Source of the DNA: Haloarchaeobius litoreus
Lineage (GTDB): Archaea; Halobacteriota; Halobacteria; Halobacteriales; Natrialbaceae
DNA length: 64,000 bases
NCBI RefSeq assembly: GCF_024495425.1
Contig: NZ_JANHJR010000001.1
Location: 992,001-1,056,000, forward strand
Direction of reading: 5' to 3'
Shown: positions 9,025 to 18,788 of the stretch, one piece after another
How positions within the stretch are numbered: the stretch's first letter is position 1
Layout of the letters: every line of letters starts with the position of its first letter
Notes under the pieces: model-generated
The model's database searches: none
What the model saw: only the letters and a program-made list of their open reading frames with translations
What the model was told of the DNA's origin: nothing
Program-made: the position numbers and the translations under genes

Positions 9025-11061
9025 GTGAACGAGGACGCCCGCGTCGGCGTCGACATCGGCGGCACGTTCACGGACCTCGTGACCATCGCGGACGGGGCCG
9101 TCCGCGTCCACAAGACGCCATCGACGCCCTCGGACTCCGAACAGGGCGTCATGGACGGGCTGGAGGGCGTCGCCGAGAGGTACGGCATCGACCCCGGGGA
9201 CATCGGGTTCTTCGGGCACGGAACCACCGTGGCGACGAACGCGGTGCTCGAAGGCCAGTGGGCCGACACCGCGCTCGTGACGACCGAGGGGTTCCGCGAC
9301 GTGCTCGAAATCGGACGCCAGGCCCGACCGGACATCTACGACTTCGACGCCGAGAAGCCGACACCGGTGGTCGAGCGCGACCGCCGCTACGAGGTCACGG
9401 AGCGCCTCGACGAGCGCGGCGAGGTGCTCGACACCCTCGACGAGTCTTCGGTGGAGGCGCTCGCGGACGACCTCGACGACGTCGACAGCGTCGCGGTCAG
9501 CCTCCTCTACTCGTTCGAGAACGACACGCACGAACAGCGGGTCCGAGAGCTGCTCGAGGCCCAGGGCGTCGACGCCTCGTTCTCGCTCTCCTCGCAGGTG
9601 CTCCCCGAGATCCGGGAGTACGAGCGGACGCTCACGACCGCGCTGAACGGCGCGCTCAAGCCGGTGATGGACCGCTACATCGGCCGGCTCGAACGCCGGG
9701 TCGCCGAGGAGGGCGTCGGGACCGACGTGAAGATAATGCAGTCCAACGGCGGCATCATCACCGCCGACGCGGCCCGCGACCGCCCGGTGAACACGCTGCT
9801 CTCGGGGCCCGCTGCGGGCGTGCAGGGTGCGACCTACGTCGCCGGGCTCGCGGGCATCGAGGACTGCATCACGATGGACATGGGCGGGACGTCCTGTGAC
9901 GTGTCGCTCGTCGAGGGTGGGGAACCGCTCGTCACGACCGACGTGACGGTCGGCGACTACCCCGTCTCGGTGCCGATGATCGACATCCACACCGTCGGGG
10001 CCGGCGGCGGCTCCATCGCGTGGACCGACGCGGGCGGCGCGCTGCGCGTCGGGCCCAGGTCGGCCGGCGCGGAGCCCGGCCCGGTCTGCTACGGCCGGGG
10101 CGGCGAGCGGCCGACCATCACGGACGCGCACGCGCTGCTCGGCCGCATCGACCCCTCGCGGTTCCTCGACGGGCCGTCGCCCGACGACGCGGTCCGTCGC
10201 GCGGTCCGCGAGCACGTCGCCGACGAGCTCGACATGGGCGTCGCCGAGGCCGCACAGGGCATCCTGGACGTGGCGAACGCGAACATGGCCCGGGCGCTCC
10301 GGGTCGTCTCCGTCGAGCGCGGCTACGACCCGCGGGACTTCGGCCTCGTCGCCTTCGGCGGCGCGGGCCCGCTTCACGCCTGTCGGCTGGCGCGCGAGCT
10401 CGAGGTGCCCCGCGTCGTCATCCCGCGCACCGCGGGCGTGCTCTCCGCGCTCGGGCTGCTCATCAGTGACGTGCTGTACGACTACTCGACCTCGAAGGTC
10501 CGCCCGTGGACCGAGGTCGAGCCCCACACCCTCGCCGGGAGCTTCGCGACGTTCCGCGAGCGCGGGAGCGACCGCCTCGACACGGAGCGCGGCACCGCCG
10601 ACAGCGTGCAGTTCGAGCGCTCGGTCGATCTCCGGTACGCAGGCCAGTCGTTCGAGCTCACGGTGCCCGTTCCAGGCGGCGAGGTGGACGAGGGGACGCT
10701 CGACACCGTCGTCGAGCGGTTCCACGACCGGCACCGCCAGCGCTACGGGCACGCCTACGAGGACGAGCCGGTCGAACTCGTCACCGTGCGCCTCCGGGCG
10801 CGGGGCGTCGTCGAGACGCCGGACCTGCACCCCGACCCCATCGAAGGCACCGTCGAGGACGCGGTCCGTGAGACGCGCGACGTGGTGTACGACGGCCGGC
10901 TCCACGAGACGCGCATCTACGACCGGCGGTTGCTGCCGACCGGGACGAGCTTCGACGGGCCGGCCATCGTCGAGGGCACGGAGAGCACGGTCGTCGTCCA
11001 CCCCGACCAGGCCGCCAGCGTGGACGAGTACGGCACGCTGCTCGTGGAGGTGAACGCATGA
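9025..11061 (+). CDS. hyuA: Hydantoinase/oxoprolinase subunit A
   Basis: 678 residues from GTG 9025; the N-terminus VGVDIGGTFTDLVT begins right after it and no ATG lies nearby. This is the ATPase-like fold of the hydantoinase A/5-oxoprolinase/acetone carboxylase family: phosphate-binding GGTFTD (9-16), HGTTVATNAVLEG (about 65-77), and a conserved GAGGGSIAW and GPRSAGAEPGP region (about 327-355). It couples ATP hydrolysis to opening or carboxylating a substrate, together with HyuB. Its stop overlaps the HyuB start (ATGA). The family covers several substrates (hydantoins, 5-oxoproline, ketones), and sequence alone does not choose among them. Confidence 0.87.
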   Translation: MNEDARVGVDIGGTFTDLVTIADGAVRVHKTPSTPSDSEQGVMDGLEGVAERYGIDPGDIGFFGHGTTVATNAVLEGQWADTALVTTEGFRDVLEIGRQARPDIYDFDAEKPTPVVERDRRYEVTERLDERGEVLDTLDESSVEALADDLDDVDSVAVSLLYSFENDTHEQRVRELLEAQGVDASFSLSSQVLPEIREYERTLTTALNGALKPVMDRYIGRLERRVAEEGVGTDVKIMQSNGGIITADAARDRPVNTLLSGPAAGVQGATYVAGLAGIEDCITMDMGGTSCDVSLVEGGEPLVTTDVTVGDYPVSVPMIDIHTVGAGGGSIAWTDAGGALRVGPRSAGAEPGPVCYGRGGERPTITDAHALLGRIDPSRFLDGPSPDDAVRRAVREHVADELDMGVAEAAQGILDVANANMARALRVVSVERGYDPRDFGLVAFGGAGPLHACRLARELEVPRVVIPRTAGVLSALGLLISDVLYDYSTSKVRPWTEVEPHTLAGSFATFRERGSDRLDTERGTADSVQFERSVDLRYAGQSFELTVPVPGGEVDEGTLDTVVERFHDRHRQRYGHAYEDEPVELVTVRLRARGVVETPDLHPDPIEGTVEDAVRETRDVVYDGRLHETRIYDRRLLPTGTSFDGPAIVEGTESTVVVHPDQAASVDEYGTLLVEVNA

Positions 11062-12809
11062 CCGACTCTGTCACACTCGAAGTCATCAGGAACGCCTGCA
11101 TCGCCGTCTGCGAGGAGATGAACGCGAACCTCATCCGGACGGGCTACTCGCCGAACATCAAGGAACGTCGTGACTGCTCCTGTGCGCTGTTCGACGCCGA
11201 CGGCGAGATGATAAGCCAGGCGGAGAACATGCCGGTCCACCTCGGCGCGATGCCGTTCTCGGTCGCGGCGGCCATCGACCGCTTCCCGCCGGAGACGCTC
11301 GAACCCGGCGACGGAATCCTGCTGAACGACCCGTTCTACGGCGGTGCACACCTGCCGGACCTCACCCTCGTGACGCCGGTGTTCCACGAGGACGACGACG
11401 GCGATTCGGAACTCGTCGCGTTCGCGGCGAACCGCGCGCACCACGCCGACGTGGGCGGGGCGCGCGCCGGGAGCGTCGCCGCGGACTCCACCGAGATCTA
11501 CCAGGAGGGGTTGCGCATCCCGCCGGTGAAGCTGTTCGAGGGCGGCGAGCCGAACGAGTCGGTGTTCGACATGGTGCTCTCGAACGTCCGGACGCCGGAC
11601 GAGCGCCGGGGCGACCTCCGGGCACAGGAGGCCGCCAACCAGACCGGCAGGCGGCGGTTCCTCGAACTGGTCGAGAAGTACGGTCGCGAGACGCTGAACG
11701 AGGCACTCGGCGAGATTCAGGAGTACTCCGAGGCCCGGATGCGCGCAGAGATCGAGGAACTGGAGGACGGCACCTACGAGTTCTCGGACGTGCTCGACGA
11801 CGACGGCCTCGGCAACGAGGACCTCCGTATCCAGGCTGCCGTCACCGTGGACGGCGACAGCGTCACCGTCGACTTCGACGGCACCGCCGACCAGACCGAG
11901 GGCCCGGTCAACGCCGTGCTCGCGGTCACCGCGTCGGCGACGTACTACTCGGTGCGCTGCGTGACCGACCCGGACATCCCGCCGAACCACGGCTGCTACC
12001 GGCCCATCGAGGTGGAAGCGCCGGAGGGCACCATCGTCAATCCGAACCCGCCGGCGGCGGTCGTCGGCGGCAACCTCGAAACCTCACAGCGCGTGACCGA
12101 CGTGGTGCTCGGTGCGTTCGCCCAGCAGGCACCCGAACGCGTGACGGCGGCCGGACAGGGGACGATGAACAACGTCACCTTCGGCGGCACCGACCCCCGG
12201 ACCGAGACGCCCTACGCCTTCTACGAGACGCAGGGCGGCGGTTTCGGCGGCCGCGTCGGCAAGGACGGCATGGACGGCGTCCACGTCCACATGTCGAACA
12301 CGATGAACACCCCCGTCGAGGTGCTGGAGACGGCGTATCCGCTGCGGGTGCGTCGGTACGAGCTCCGGCAGGACTCCGGCGGCCCCGGCGAGTTCCGGGG
12401 CGGGCTGGGCCTCCGCCGTGACATCCAGGTCCGCGACCATGAGGCGCACTTCAGCCTGCTCGCGGACCGCCACACGCATCAGCCGTACGGGCTTGAAGGC
12501 GGCGAACCCGGAGAGTCCGGTGCGGCCGAACTCACGACCGCGGAGGGCGAGACGCGCCGGCTCCCGCAGAAGTCGACACACGAGCTGCCACCGGGCTCGA
12601 CGGTCAGCATCCGGACGCCCGGTGCTGGCGGCTACGGCGACCCCGCCGACCGCGACCCCGACGCCGTCCGGCGCGACGTGCGCCACGGGAAGGTGTCCGC
12701 GGCCGCCGCCCGGGAGGCGTACGGCGTGGACCCGAGCGTCGGCGAATCGGCCGACGCGGGCGACGATGCGCACGGCTCGACCGTCGACGCGGAGGGTGAC
12801 GATGTCTGA
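11058..12809 (+). CDS. hyuB: Hydantoinase/oxoprolinase subunit B
   Basis: 583 residues. Family landmarks are present: a [13 protein letters not shown] segment near residue 33, [14 protein letters not shown] near 52-65, [14 protein letters not shown] near 92-105, and the Gly-rich GGGFGGR segment near 393. It is the partner of HyuA and is translationally coupled at both ends: its start overlaps the HyuA stop and its stop overlaps the MFS start. The last about 60 residues are acidic and poorly conserved. Together HyuA and HyuB would act in the cytoplasm on whatever the flanking importer brings in. Confidence 0.87.
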   Translation: MTDSVTLEVIRNACIAVCEEMNANLIRTGYSPNIKERRDCSCALFDADGEMISQAENMPVHLGAMPFSVAAAIDRFPPETLEPGDGILLNDPFYGGAHLPDLTLVTPVFHEDDDGDSELVAFAANRAHHADVGGARAGSVAADSTEIYQEGLRIPPVKLFEGGEPNESVFDMVLSNVRTPDERRGDLRAQEAANQTGRRRFLELVEKYGRETLNEALGEIQEYSEARMRAEIEELEDGTYEFSDVLDDDGLGNEDLRIQAAVTVDGDSVTVDFDGTADQTEGPVNAVLAVTASATYYSVRCVTDPDIPPNHGCYRPIEVEAPEGTIVNPNPPAAVVGGNLETSQRVTDVVLGAFAQQAPERVTAAGQGTMNNVTFGGTDPRTETPYAFYETQGGGFGGRVGKDGMDGVHVHMSNTMNTPVEVLETAYPLRVRRYELRQDSGGPGEFRGGLGLRRDIQVRDHEAHFSLLADRHTHQPYGLEGGEPGESGAAELTTAEGETRRLPQKSTHELPPGSTVSIRTPGAGGYGDPADRDPDAVRRDVRHGKVSAAAAREAYGVDPSVGESADAGDDAHGSTVDAEGDDV

Positions 12810-13942
12810 TGACGCGCGACCCGCTCCGGTACGTGCCGCACGTGCTGGTCACGAGCGTCGGCTACGTCGTCTTCGCCTACGCCGCGCTGCCGGACCTGCT
12901 GACGGCGCGGCTGGACATCGGCCTCTCGTCGTTCGGACTGCTGATGAGCGCGCCGCTGCTGGCGTTCGTCGTCGTGCAGCGCCCGGCCTCGCGCTGGGTA
13001 GGCCGGCACACGACGACCCGGGTGCTGTTCGCGGGCGGCCTCGCCCACCTCGCGCTGGGGCTGTCGGTGGACCTCTCGGCGTCGTTCCCCGTCGTGCTCG
13101 CGCTGCGCGGGCTCTGGGGCCTGACGGGTGGGCTCTTGCTCACGGTCGGTGCGACGCACATCTCGCGGCTCTCGGAGGGTGCGAACGCGACCCGCCAGCA
13201 GGGGGTCTACGGCGGCCTGCTCACGATGGGCGGGATGCTCGGCTTCCTGCTCGCGCCGACGTTGGTGCGGGAGTACGGCTGGCTCGCGCTGCACGCCCCG
13301 GGCACACTGCTGTCGGTGCCGGCCATCGCGGTCGCGGGGCTCCACCTGTCGGACCGACGGACGGCACCCACGGAGACGACGACGGCCCGGGGCGGTGTCG
13401 TGTTGCACCCGGTCGTCGTCCTCGCGTCGGTGTGCTACGTGGCCATCATCGGCTCGTACATCACGCTCTCGACGTTCGTGACGGCGTACTTCGCGGACCT
13501 CGGCGTGGTCGCCCGCCTGAACGTCGTCGTGCTCGCGTCGGCGACGGCGGGGCGCATCGTCGGCGGGGAGACCTCGTGGCGGATCGCGCTCTCGGACCGG
13601 CGGCTCATCGCCGGGAGCACCGCCGCCGCAGCACTGGGCTTCGGCGCGATGGCGGCGACAGGGAGTTCGGCCGCGCTGGTCGTCCTCCCGTTCGTCGTCA
13701 TGCTCGCCGTCTCGGTCCCGTTCGGAGCGGTGTACAACCTCGCCGCGGGCGCGACCGACGCGGAGGGGACCGCCATCGCGACCATCGTCGCGGCTGGCAA
13801 CGTCGCCGCACTGGTGCTCCCACCGGTGACCGGCACCATCCGGGAGACGACGGGGAGTTACGGCGGTGCGTTCCTCGTCCTCGGCGCGCTGAACGCCGTC
13901 GCGGCGGTCGCGACCTACTACACGATACGGAGGAAGACATGA
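12809..13942 (+). CDS. MFS transporter
   Basis: 377 residues with about eleven to twelve hydrophobic helices and the short charged loop RWVGRHTTTR (about 63-72) in the place of the MFS loop 2-3 motif. Its ATG shares one base with the HyuB stop. Placed inside the importer operon, it may export a product of the HyuAB reaction or import the same substrate with lower affinity; sequence does not decide. It is slightly shorter than the usual 400 residues. Confidence 0.78.
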   Translation: MTRDPLRYVPHVLVTSVGYVVFAYAALPDLLTARLDIGLSSFGLLMSAPLLAFVVVQRPASRWVGRHTTTRVLFAGGLAHLALGLSVDLSASFPVVLALRGLWGLTGGLLLTVGATHISRLSEGANATRQQGVYGGLLTMGGMLGFLLAPTLVREYGWLALHAPGTLLSVPAIAVAGLHLSDRRTAPTETTTARGGVVLHPVVVLASVCYVAIIGSYITLSTFVTAYFADLGVVARLNVVVLASATAGRIVGGETSWRIALSDRRLIAGSTAAAALGFGAMAATGSSAALVVLPFVVMLAVSVPFGAVYNLAAGATDAEGTAIATIVAAGNVAALVLPPVTGTIRETTGSYGGAFLVLGALNAVAAVATYYTIRRKT

Positions 13943-14003
13943 GACGCCACGGACGGTCCGGCGGGTCGACGCACGCCCGTCGGACGCAGGGGGTGAGCAT
14001 CGC

Positions 14004-15209
14004 GTGGTAGACACCGGACTCCTCGACGCGCTGGCACAGGGGCTGGTCACCGGCAGTATCATCGCCGCCGGGGCCATCGGTCTCTCGCTGGTGTACTCCA
14101 TCGCGGAGGTGCCGAACTTCGCCCACGGGGACATGATAACCGTGGGGGCGTACTTCGCACTCGTCGTGAACCGGCCCGACGAAATCGCGCTGCTGCCGGG
14201 GCTGCCCGGCGGCGCGGTCTCGCTCGTCCTCGCAGGGCTGTTCGCGCTCGTCGCCGCGTCGGCCTTCGGCGCGCTGTACGAGCTCGCCATCTTCCGGCGG
14301 TTCCGGTCGAAGGAGGCGGACCTCATCACGATGGTCATCGTCTCGCTGGGGCTCGCGCTCGTGTTGCGCAACCTGGTGCTGTTCGTCGCCGGGTCGCGAA
14401 ACATCAGCTACGAGACGCCGGTCGTCCGCGACGTGAACTGGGACCTCTACCTCACCGGGTCGGGGCTCACGGTCCAGCGCACCCAGCGACAGGCGGGCGA
14501 CATCGCACTGCTCGCCGAGTGGGGCTACCCGCTGTGGCTCCTGCTGGGCATCGTCGCCGCGGCCGGAGCGGTCGGCTACGGCGTCTACCGCTGGCGGACC
14601 ACCGACGAGGACTTCCGGACCGTCCACCTCGTCTCGCCGCGCGTACTCGGCGTCCTCAGCGGGCTCGCGACGCTGCTCGCCCTCGTCTACGCGCTCCGAT
14701 TCGACCCGCAGGGGACCGACGCGCTCTGGTCGACCCGGATCGGCACGAGCTACAAGGACATCGCCATCGTGGTCGTCGTGGCCGTGGCGATGTTCCTGCT
14801 CAACCTCGTGCTGAAGGCGACCCGGCTCGGCAAGGGGATGCGCGCGACCGCCGACAACATGGACCTCGCGGAGGTCCGCGGCGTCGACGTCGACCGCATC
14901 CAGCTCGTCGTCTGGGTCATCGCCGGCCTGCTGACCGCGCTCGCCGGCGTCCTCGCCGGGTGGAGCGCGTCGAACGTCAACCCGAACATGGGCTTCACCC
15001 TGCTGTTGCCCGTGTTCGCGGCGGTCATCCTCGGCGGCATCAGGTCGCCCTACGGGGCCGCCGCCGGGGCCATACTCATCGGCATCAGCATGGACGTGGG
15101 CGTCTACCTGCTCCCGTCGGGACTGGCGACGTACCGCACCGCCATCGCCTTCGTCGTACTCATCGGGGTCCTGCTCGTCAAACCCGACGGCCTGTGGGGT
15201 GATGTCTGA
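14004..15209 (+). CDS. livH: Branched-chain-type ABC permease LivH with central insertion
   Basis: 401 residues from GTG 14004, with a Shine-Dalgarno-like GGGGGTGAG 6 to 15 bases upstream. N-terminal LVTGSIIAAGAIGLSLVYSIAEVPNFAHG is replaced here only in detail from classical LivH, where NFAHG is a hallmark (about 38-42). The usual family length is near 290. The extra about 110 residues (roughly 140-250) hold a polar stretch and about two more hydrophobic helices before the conserved cytoplasmic loop GKGMRATADN. It forms the channel with LivM, which overlaps its stop codon by one base. Confidence 0.85.
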   Translation: MVDTGLLDALAQGLVTGSIIAAGAIGLSLVYSIAEVPNFAHGDMITVGAYFALVVNRPDEIALLPGLPGGAVSLVLAGLFALVAASAFGALYELAIFRRFRSKEADLITMVIVSLGLALVLRNLVLFVAGSRNISYETPVVRDVNWDLYLTGSGLTVQRTQRQAGDIALLAEWGYPLWLLLGIVAAAGAVGYGVYRWRTTDEDFRTVHLVSPRVLGVLSGLATLLALVYALRFDPQGTDALWSTRIGTSYKDIAIVVVVAVAMFLLNLVLKATRLGKGMRATADNMDLAEVRGVDVDRIQLVVWVIAGLLTALAGVLAGWSASNVNPNMGFTLLLPVFAAVILGGIRSPYGAAAGAILIGISMDVGVYLLPSGLATYRTAIAFVVLIGVLLVKPDGLWGDV

Positions 15210-16657
15210 TGGCGTTAGCGGACTTCGCCGTCTCGCTCGTCACGTTCGTCGCCATCTACGGGCTGTTCGCCCTCGGGCTGAACCTCAAGTTCGGCTTCAC
15301 GGGGCTGATCGACTTCGGCCACGTTGCCTACTTCATGGTCGGCGGCTACGTCACCGCCGTCCTCACGATGCCGGCGCAGGTGACCGGCTACGACGGCCTC
15401 GGGGGGTACGCGCTCCCCGCGATGCTCGCCGTCGTCCCCGGCGGCGACGTGCTCGGCTGGCTGCTCGGCGTCGCCGGCGGCATGGTCGCCGCCGCGCTCG
15501 TCTCGCTGCTCGTCGGCGTGCCGACCCTGCGTCTGCGCGAGGACTACCTCGCCATCACCGCGCTCGGCATCGCCACCATCCTGAACGAGGTCGTCCGGAA
15601 CGAGCAGTGGCTGTTCAACGGTCCGTTCGGTATCCGGACCGTCCACCAGCCCGCGTCGGCCGCGTTCCCGCTCGGGCTCGGCTCGTTCACGCTGAACCTC
15701 GTCGTCTTTGGCGGCCTGAGCGTGCTCGTCCTCGCCTACGCCGGCTACCGCGTCGGCCGGTACGTGAAGGACATCGACGGGACCGGCGCCGGGCTCGGTC
15801 TCGCCAGCGTCGCCATCCTCGGTGGGGCCATCGGGGCGCTCACCCGTGGCGGCTCACTGCTCGTCGTCGGCGTCGCGCTCGCCGTCGTCGGTGTGGTCGT
15901 CCTCCGCGAGGCGGTCCGTCGCTCGCTCGAGCCCGAGCGCACGCTCGCGCTCGTCGTCGCACTCGCAGTCGCGGCCTGGTACTTCGTCCAGCCGCTGCTG
16001 GCCGCGTCGAACCCGACCGTCACGCTCCAGACGAACGTGATGTTCCTGTTCGACCCCGTCGCGGGGCCGAACGGCGGGCTCGACTACGACCGCTTCTTCA
16101 TGCTGCTCTCGCTGGGGTTCCTCGCCGGCGGCTACCTGTGGTGCCAGCGCACCATCAACAGCCCGTACGGTCGCGTGCTGCGTGCGGTCCGCGACGACGA
16201 GGACGTGCCGCGCGCGCTGGGCAAGGAGACGTTCCGCTACAAGATACAGGCGCTCCTGTTCGGCTCCGCGCTCGCGGGGGCGGCCGGGTCGCTGTACACC
16301 ATCCACCTCGGCTTCATCAGCCCCGACCAGTTCGGGGCGATGATCACGTTCTTCGCGTTCTCGTCGGTCATCATCGGTGGGACCGCGAACAACGCCGGGG
16401 TCGTGCTCGGGACGGCGGTGTTCTGGGCCATCAACAGCGGGACGCAGTTCCTCAACGACTACTTCCCGTCGGAGTACGCCGTCAAGCTGGCCGCCGCGCG
16501 GCTCATCTTCATCGGCGCGCTCCTCATCGTCATCCTCTACTACCGGCCGGAGGGGATCCTCGGCGAGCAGGACTACGACATCAACCTGCCCGGAGACGGG
16601 CCCGCGCCGAGTCGGGACGAGACGGCGGCCGCAGCCGGAGGTGACGCCGATGACTGA
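15209..16657 (+). CDS. livM: Branched-chain-type ABC permease LivM with central insertion
   Basis: 482 residues against about 330-420 in usual LivM. The N-terminal half has LNLKFGFTGLIDFGH (about 25-39) and PTLRLREDYLAITALG (about 105-120), both typical. The central part (about 185-275) carries additional hydrophobic helices before NSPYGRVLRAVRDDE, the loop that contacts the ATPases. The C-terminus is a charged tail of about 30 residues. Its stop overlaps the LivG start by eight bases, so the subunits are translationally coupled. Confidence 0.85.
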   Translation: MALADFAVSLVTFVAIYGLFALGLNLKFGFTGLIDFGHVAYFMVGGYVTAVLTMPAQVTGYDGLGGYALPAMLAVVPGGDVLGWLLGVAGGMVAAALVSLLVGVPTLRLREDYLAITALGIATILNEVVRNEQWLFNGPFGIRTVHQPASAAFPLGLGSFTLNLVVFGGLSVLVLAYAGYRVGRYVKDIDGTGAGLGLASVAILGGAIGALTRGGSLLVVGVALAVVGVVVLREAVRRSLEPERTLALVVALAVAAWYFVQPLLAASNPTVTLQTNVMFLFDPVAGPNGGLDYDRFFMLLSLGFLAGGYLWCQRTINSPYGRVLRAVRDDEDVPRALGKETFRYKIQALLFGSALAGAAGSLYTIHLGFISPDQFGAMITFFAFSSVIIGGTANNAGVVLGTAVFWAINSGTQFLNDYFPSEYAVKLAAARLIFIGALLIVILYYRPEGILGEQDYDINLPGDGPAPSRDETAAAAGGDADD

Positions 16658-17417
16658 CGACCCCGTCCTCTCGGTGTCGGGACTGGAGAGGTCCTTCGGG
16701 GGCATCACCGCCCTCGACGGCGTCGACGTCACCGTCGGCCAGGGCATCACCGGCCTCATCGGCCCGAACGGTGCCGGCAAGACCACGTTCTTCAACTGCA
16801 TCACGGGCTACCTCGACCCCGACGGCGGCACCGTCGAGTTCCAGGGGACGGACGTGACGGGCAAGCGCACCCCGAGCATCGTCCGCGAGGGGCTCGTCCG
16901 GACGTTCCAGATACCGCGCGAGCTGGAGAACATGACCGTTCGCGAGAACCTGCTGCTCGCACCCAGTGGACAGTCCGGCGAGAAGCTCGGCCGTGCCTGG
17001 CTGCGCGGCGGCGCGTTCGCCGAGGACGAGCGACGGAGCCGACGCGAGGCCGAGGAGATGGCCGAGTTCTTCGAGCTCGACCACCTGCTCGACGAGCCCG
17101 CCGGCTCCCTGTCGGGCGGCCAGCGCAAGCTGCTCGAACTCGCCCGCGTGCTGCTGACCGAGCCCGAGATGGTTCTGCTCGACGAGCCGCTGGCGGGCGT
17201 CAACCCGACGCTCGAGAAGAAGATACTCGACCGCATCCACGAACTGGAGTCGCAGGGACTCACGTTCCTGTTCGTCGAACACGACATCGAACTCATCATG
17301 GAGCACTGCGACCACGTCGTCGTCATGCATCAGGGCAGGAAACTCACCGAGGGCCCGCCCTCGGCGGTCAGGAGCGACCAGCGCGTCATCGACGCCTACC
17401 TGGGTGAGGAGCTATGA
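16650..17417 (+). CDS. livG: ABC ATPase LivG
   Basis: 255 residues. Walker A GPNGAGKTT (about 34-42), signature LSGGQRKLLELA (about 153-164), Walker B MVLLDEP (about 174-180) and a switch His in VEHDIELIM. The ENMTVRENLLLAP segment and the long insertion before the signature are typical of LivG. It powers the LivHM channel. Start ATG 16650 lies inside the end of livM; its stop overlaps livF (ATGA). Confidence 0.9.
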   Translation: MTDDPVLSVSGLERSFGGITALDGVDVTVGQGITGLIGPNGAGKTTFFNCITGYLDPDGGTVEFQGTDVTGKRTPSIVREGLVRTFQIPRELENMTVRENLLLAPSGQSGEKLGRAWLRGGAFAEDERRSRREAEEMAEFFELDHLLDEPAGSLSGGQRKLLELARVLLTEPEMVLLDEPLAGVNPTLEKKILDRIHELESQGLTFLFVEHDIELIMEHCDHVVVMHQGRKLTEGPPSAVRSDQRVIDAYLGEEL

Positions 17418-18118
17418 GCCTGCTCGAACTCGACGCCGTCGACGCGGGCTACGGCGACCTCCAGATCCTGACAGACGTGGACATGCACGTCGACGACGGC
17501 GAGTACGTCACCATCGTCGGCCCGAACGGGGCCGGCAAGTCCACCGCGATGAAGACCGTCTTCGGCCTCACCACCCATATGGGTGGCACCGTCCACTTCG
17601 AGGGCGACCCCATCCACGAGCTGGGCACGCAGGAGATAATCCGCGAGGGCATCGCCTACGTCCCGCAGACGGAGAACCTGTTCCCGCGGATGACCGTCCG
17701 CGAGAACCTGGAGATGGGCGCGTACATCTTCGACGACGTGCCCCAGGACCGGCTCGCCGATGTGTTCGACCGGTTCCCCATCCTGCAGGAACGCCAGCGC
17801 CAGCGCGCCGGCACGATGTCCGGCGGGCAACAGCAGATGCTGGCGATGGGCGCGGCGCTGATGCTCGACCCCGAGCTCCTGCTGCTCGACGAGCCCTCCG
17901 CCGGGCTCGCACCGGACCTCGTCGACGGGATGTTCGACCGTATCGACGAGATCAACGACGCCGGGACCGCGGTGCTGATGGTCGAGCAGAACGCCAAGGA
18001 GGCGCTCCGGCGCTGCGACCGCGGCTACGTCCTCGTCAACGGCGAGAACAGCTTCGAGGGGCCCGGCGACGCGTTGCTCGCAGACGAGGAGGTCCGCCAG
18101 CGCTTCCTCGGCGGCTGA
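17414..18118 (+). CDS. livF: ABC ATPase LivF
   Basis: 234 residues. Walker A GPNGAGKST (about 36-44), signature MSGGQQQMLAMG (about 136-147), Walker B LLLLDEP, and the LivF-type start LLELDAVDAGYGD. It is the second ATPase of the importer and the last gene of the run that starts at 7579; the coupled starts and stops from HyuA onward support a single transcript apart from a 61-base gap before livH. Confidence 0.9.
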   Translation: MSLLELDAVDAGYGDLQILTDVDMHVDDGEYVTIVGPNGAGKSTAMKTVFGLTTHMGGTVHFEGDPIHELGTQEIIREGIAYVPQTENLFPRMTVRENLEMGAYIFDDVPQDRLADVFDRFPILQERQRQRAGTMSGGQQQMLAMGAALMLDPELLLLDEPSAGLAPDLVDGMFDRIDEINDAGTAVLMVEQNAKEALRRCDRGYVLVNGENSFEGPGDALLADEEVRQRFLGG

Positions 18119-18229
18119 CTCGAGGGCCGTTTCGACGCCGGGGTGGCGGGGACCATCGCTGTGCCCGACGATACGGAAGACCGGCCTCAAACTGCATCCG
18201 ACTGGTATGCACGACACACCTAGAGCGCA

Positions 18230-18239
18230 CCTTTATATG
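18230..18239 (+). promoter_or_regulatory. TATA box of the DUF5518 gene
   Basis: CCTTTATATG lies about 23-31 bases before ATG 18261, which fits a leaderless transcript. It is one of the clearest boxes in the window. Confidence 0.6.
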
Positions 18240-18260
18240 TGCATCTGTCGTCCCAGATGC

Positions 18261-18704
18261 ATGGCACTCAATTTCGACGACCGCAGTCACGAGAACGGCT
18301 TCTGGATCAACGCGCTCATCGGCGCCGTCGCCGCGTTCGTGCTCGGGTTCATCCCGTTCTCGACCGTCCTCGGTGGCGTGGTCGCCGCGTACCTGCAGAA
18401 AGGAGAGACCCGAATGGAGAACGTGAAGGTCGGGGCGGCCGCCGGGGCGATATTCTTCATCCCGTCACTACTCGGACTGTTCGGGTTCGGCTTCCTCGGC
18501 ATCCTGACCGGTGACGCGACAGGCTTCATCGTGCTGATGCTATTCGGCATCATCCTGCTCGTGATGGCCGCCATCTACACGGTCGGCCTCTGCGCGCTCG
18601 GCGGCTTCATCGCCCACGCGGTCTGGGAGGACGACTTCCGCAAGGCCCGCACCACCGCGAGCACGGGAACCACGACCGAGACGTACGACGAAGCCCAGTA
18701 CTGA
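18261..18704 (+). CDS. DUF5518-like membrane protein
   Basis: 147 residues with four hydrophobic, glycine-rich helices (about 17-45, 58-75, 80-100, 103-122) and a polar Thr-rich tail. Start ATG 18261 is chosen because the TATA box ends 22 bases before it, which excludes the upstream in-frame Met codons. The pattern matches the haloarchaeal DUF5518 family of unknown function. It stands alone, after the importer operon. Confidence 0.7.
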   Translation: MALNFDDRSHENGFWINALIGAVAAFVLGFIPFSTVLGGVVAAYLQKGETRMENVKVGAAAGAIFFIPSLLGLFGFGFLGILTGDATGFIVLMLFGIILLVMAAIYTVGLCALGGFIAHAVWEDDFRKARTTASTGTTTETYDEAQY

Positions 18705-18788
18705 GCCGACTGACTCGCCTTTCTGCCTGCCGACTGTGACCCCAGTCGGAGGGCAATCATTACTTACACCCCCTCCGAAGCCACCGGC

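Noticed and set aside
8947-11001. A 684-codon minus-strand frame over hyuA, and similar long antisense frames (6865-8466, 33429-35084, 52480-55155, 55435-56871)
   Set aside because: All mirror well-identified genes; amino acid content is Arg/Val/Asp-rich as produced by reverse reading of biased codons.
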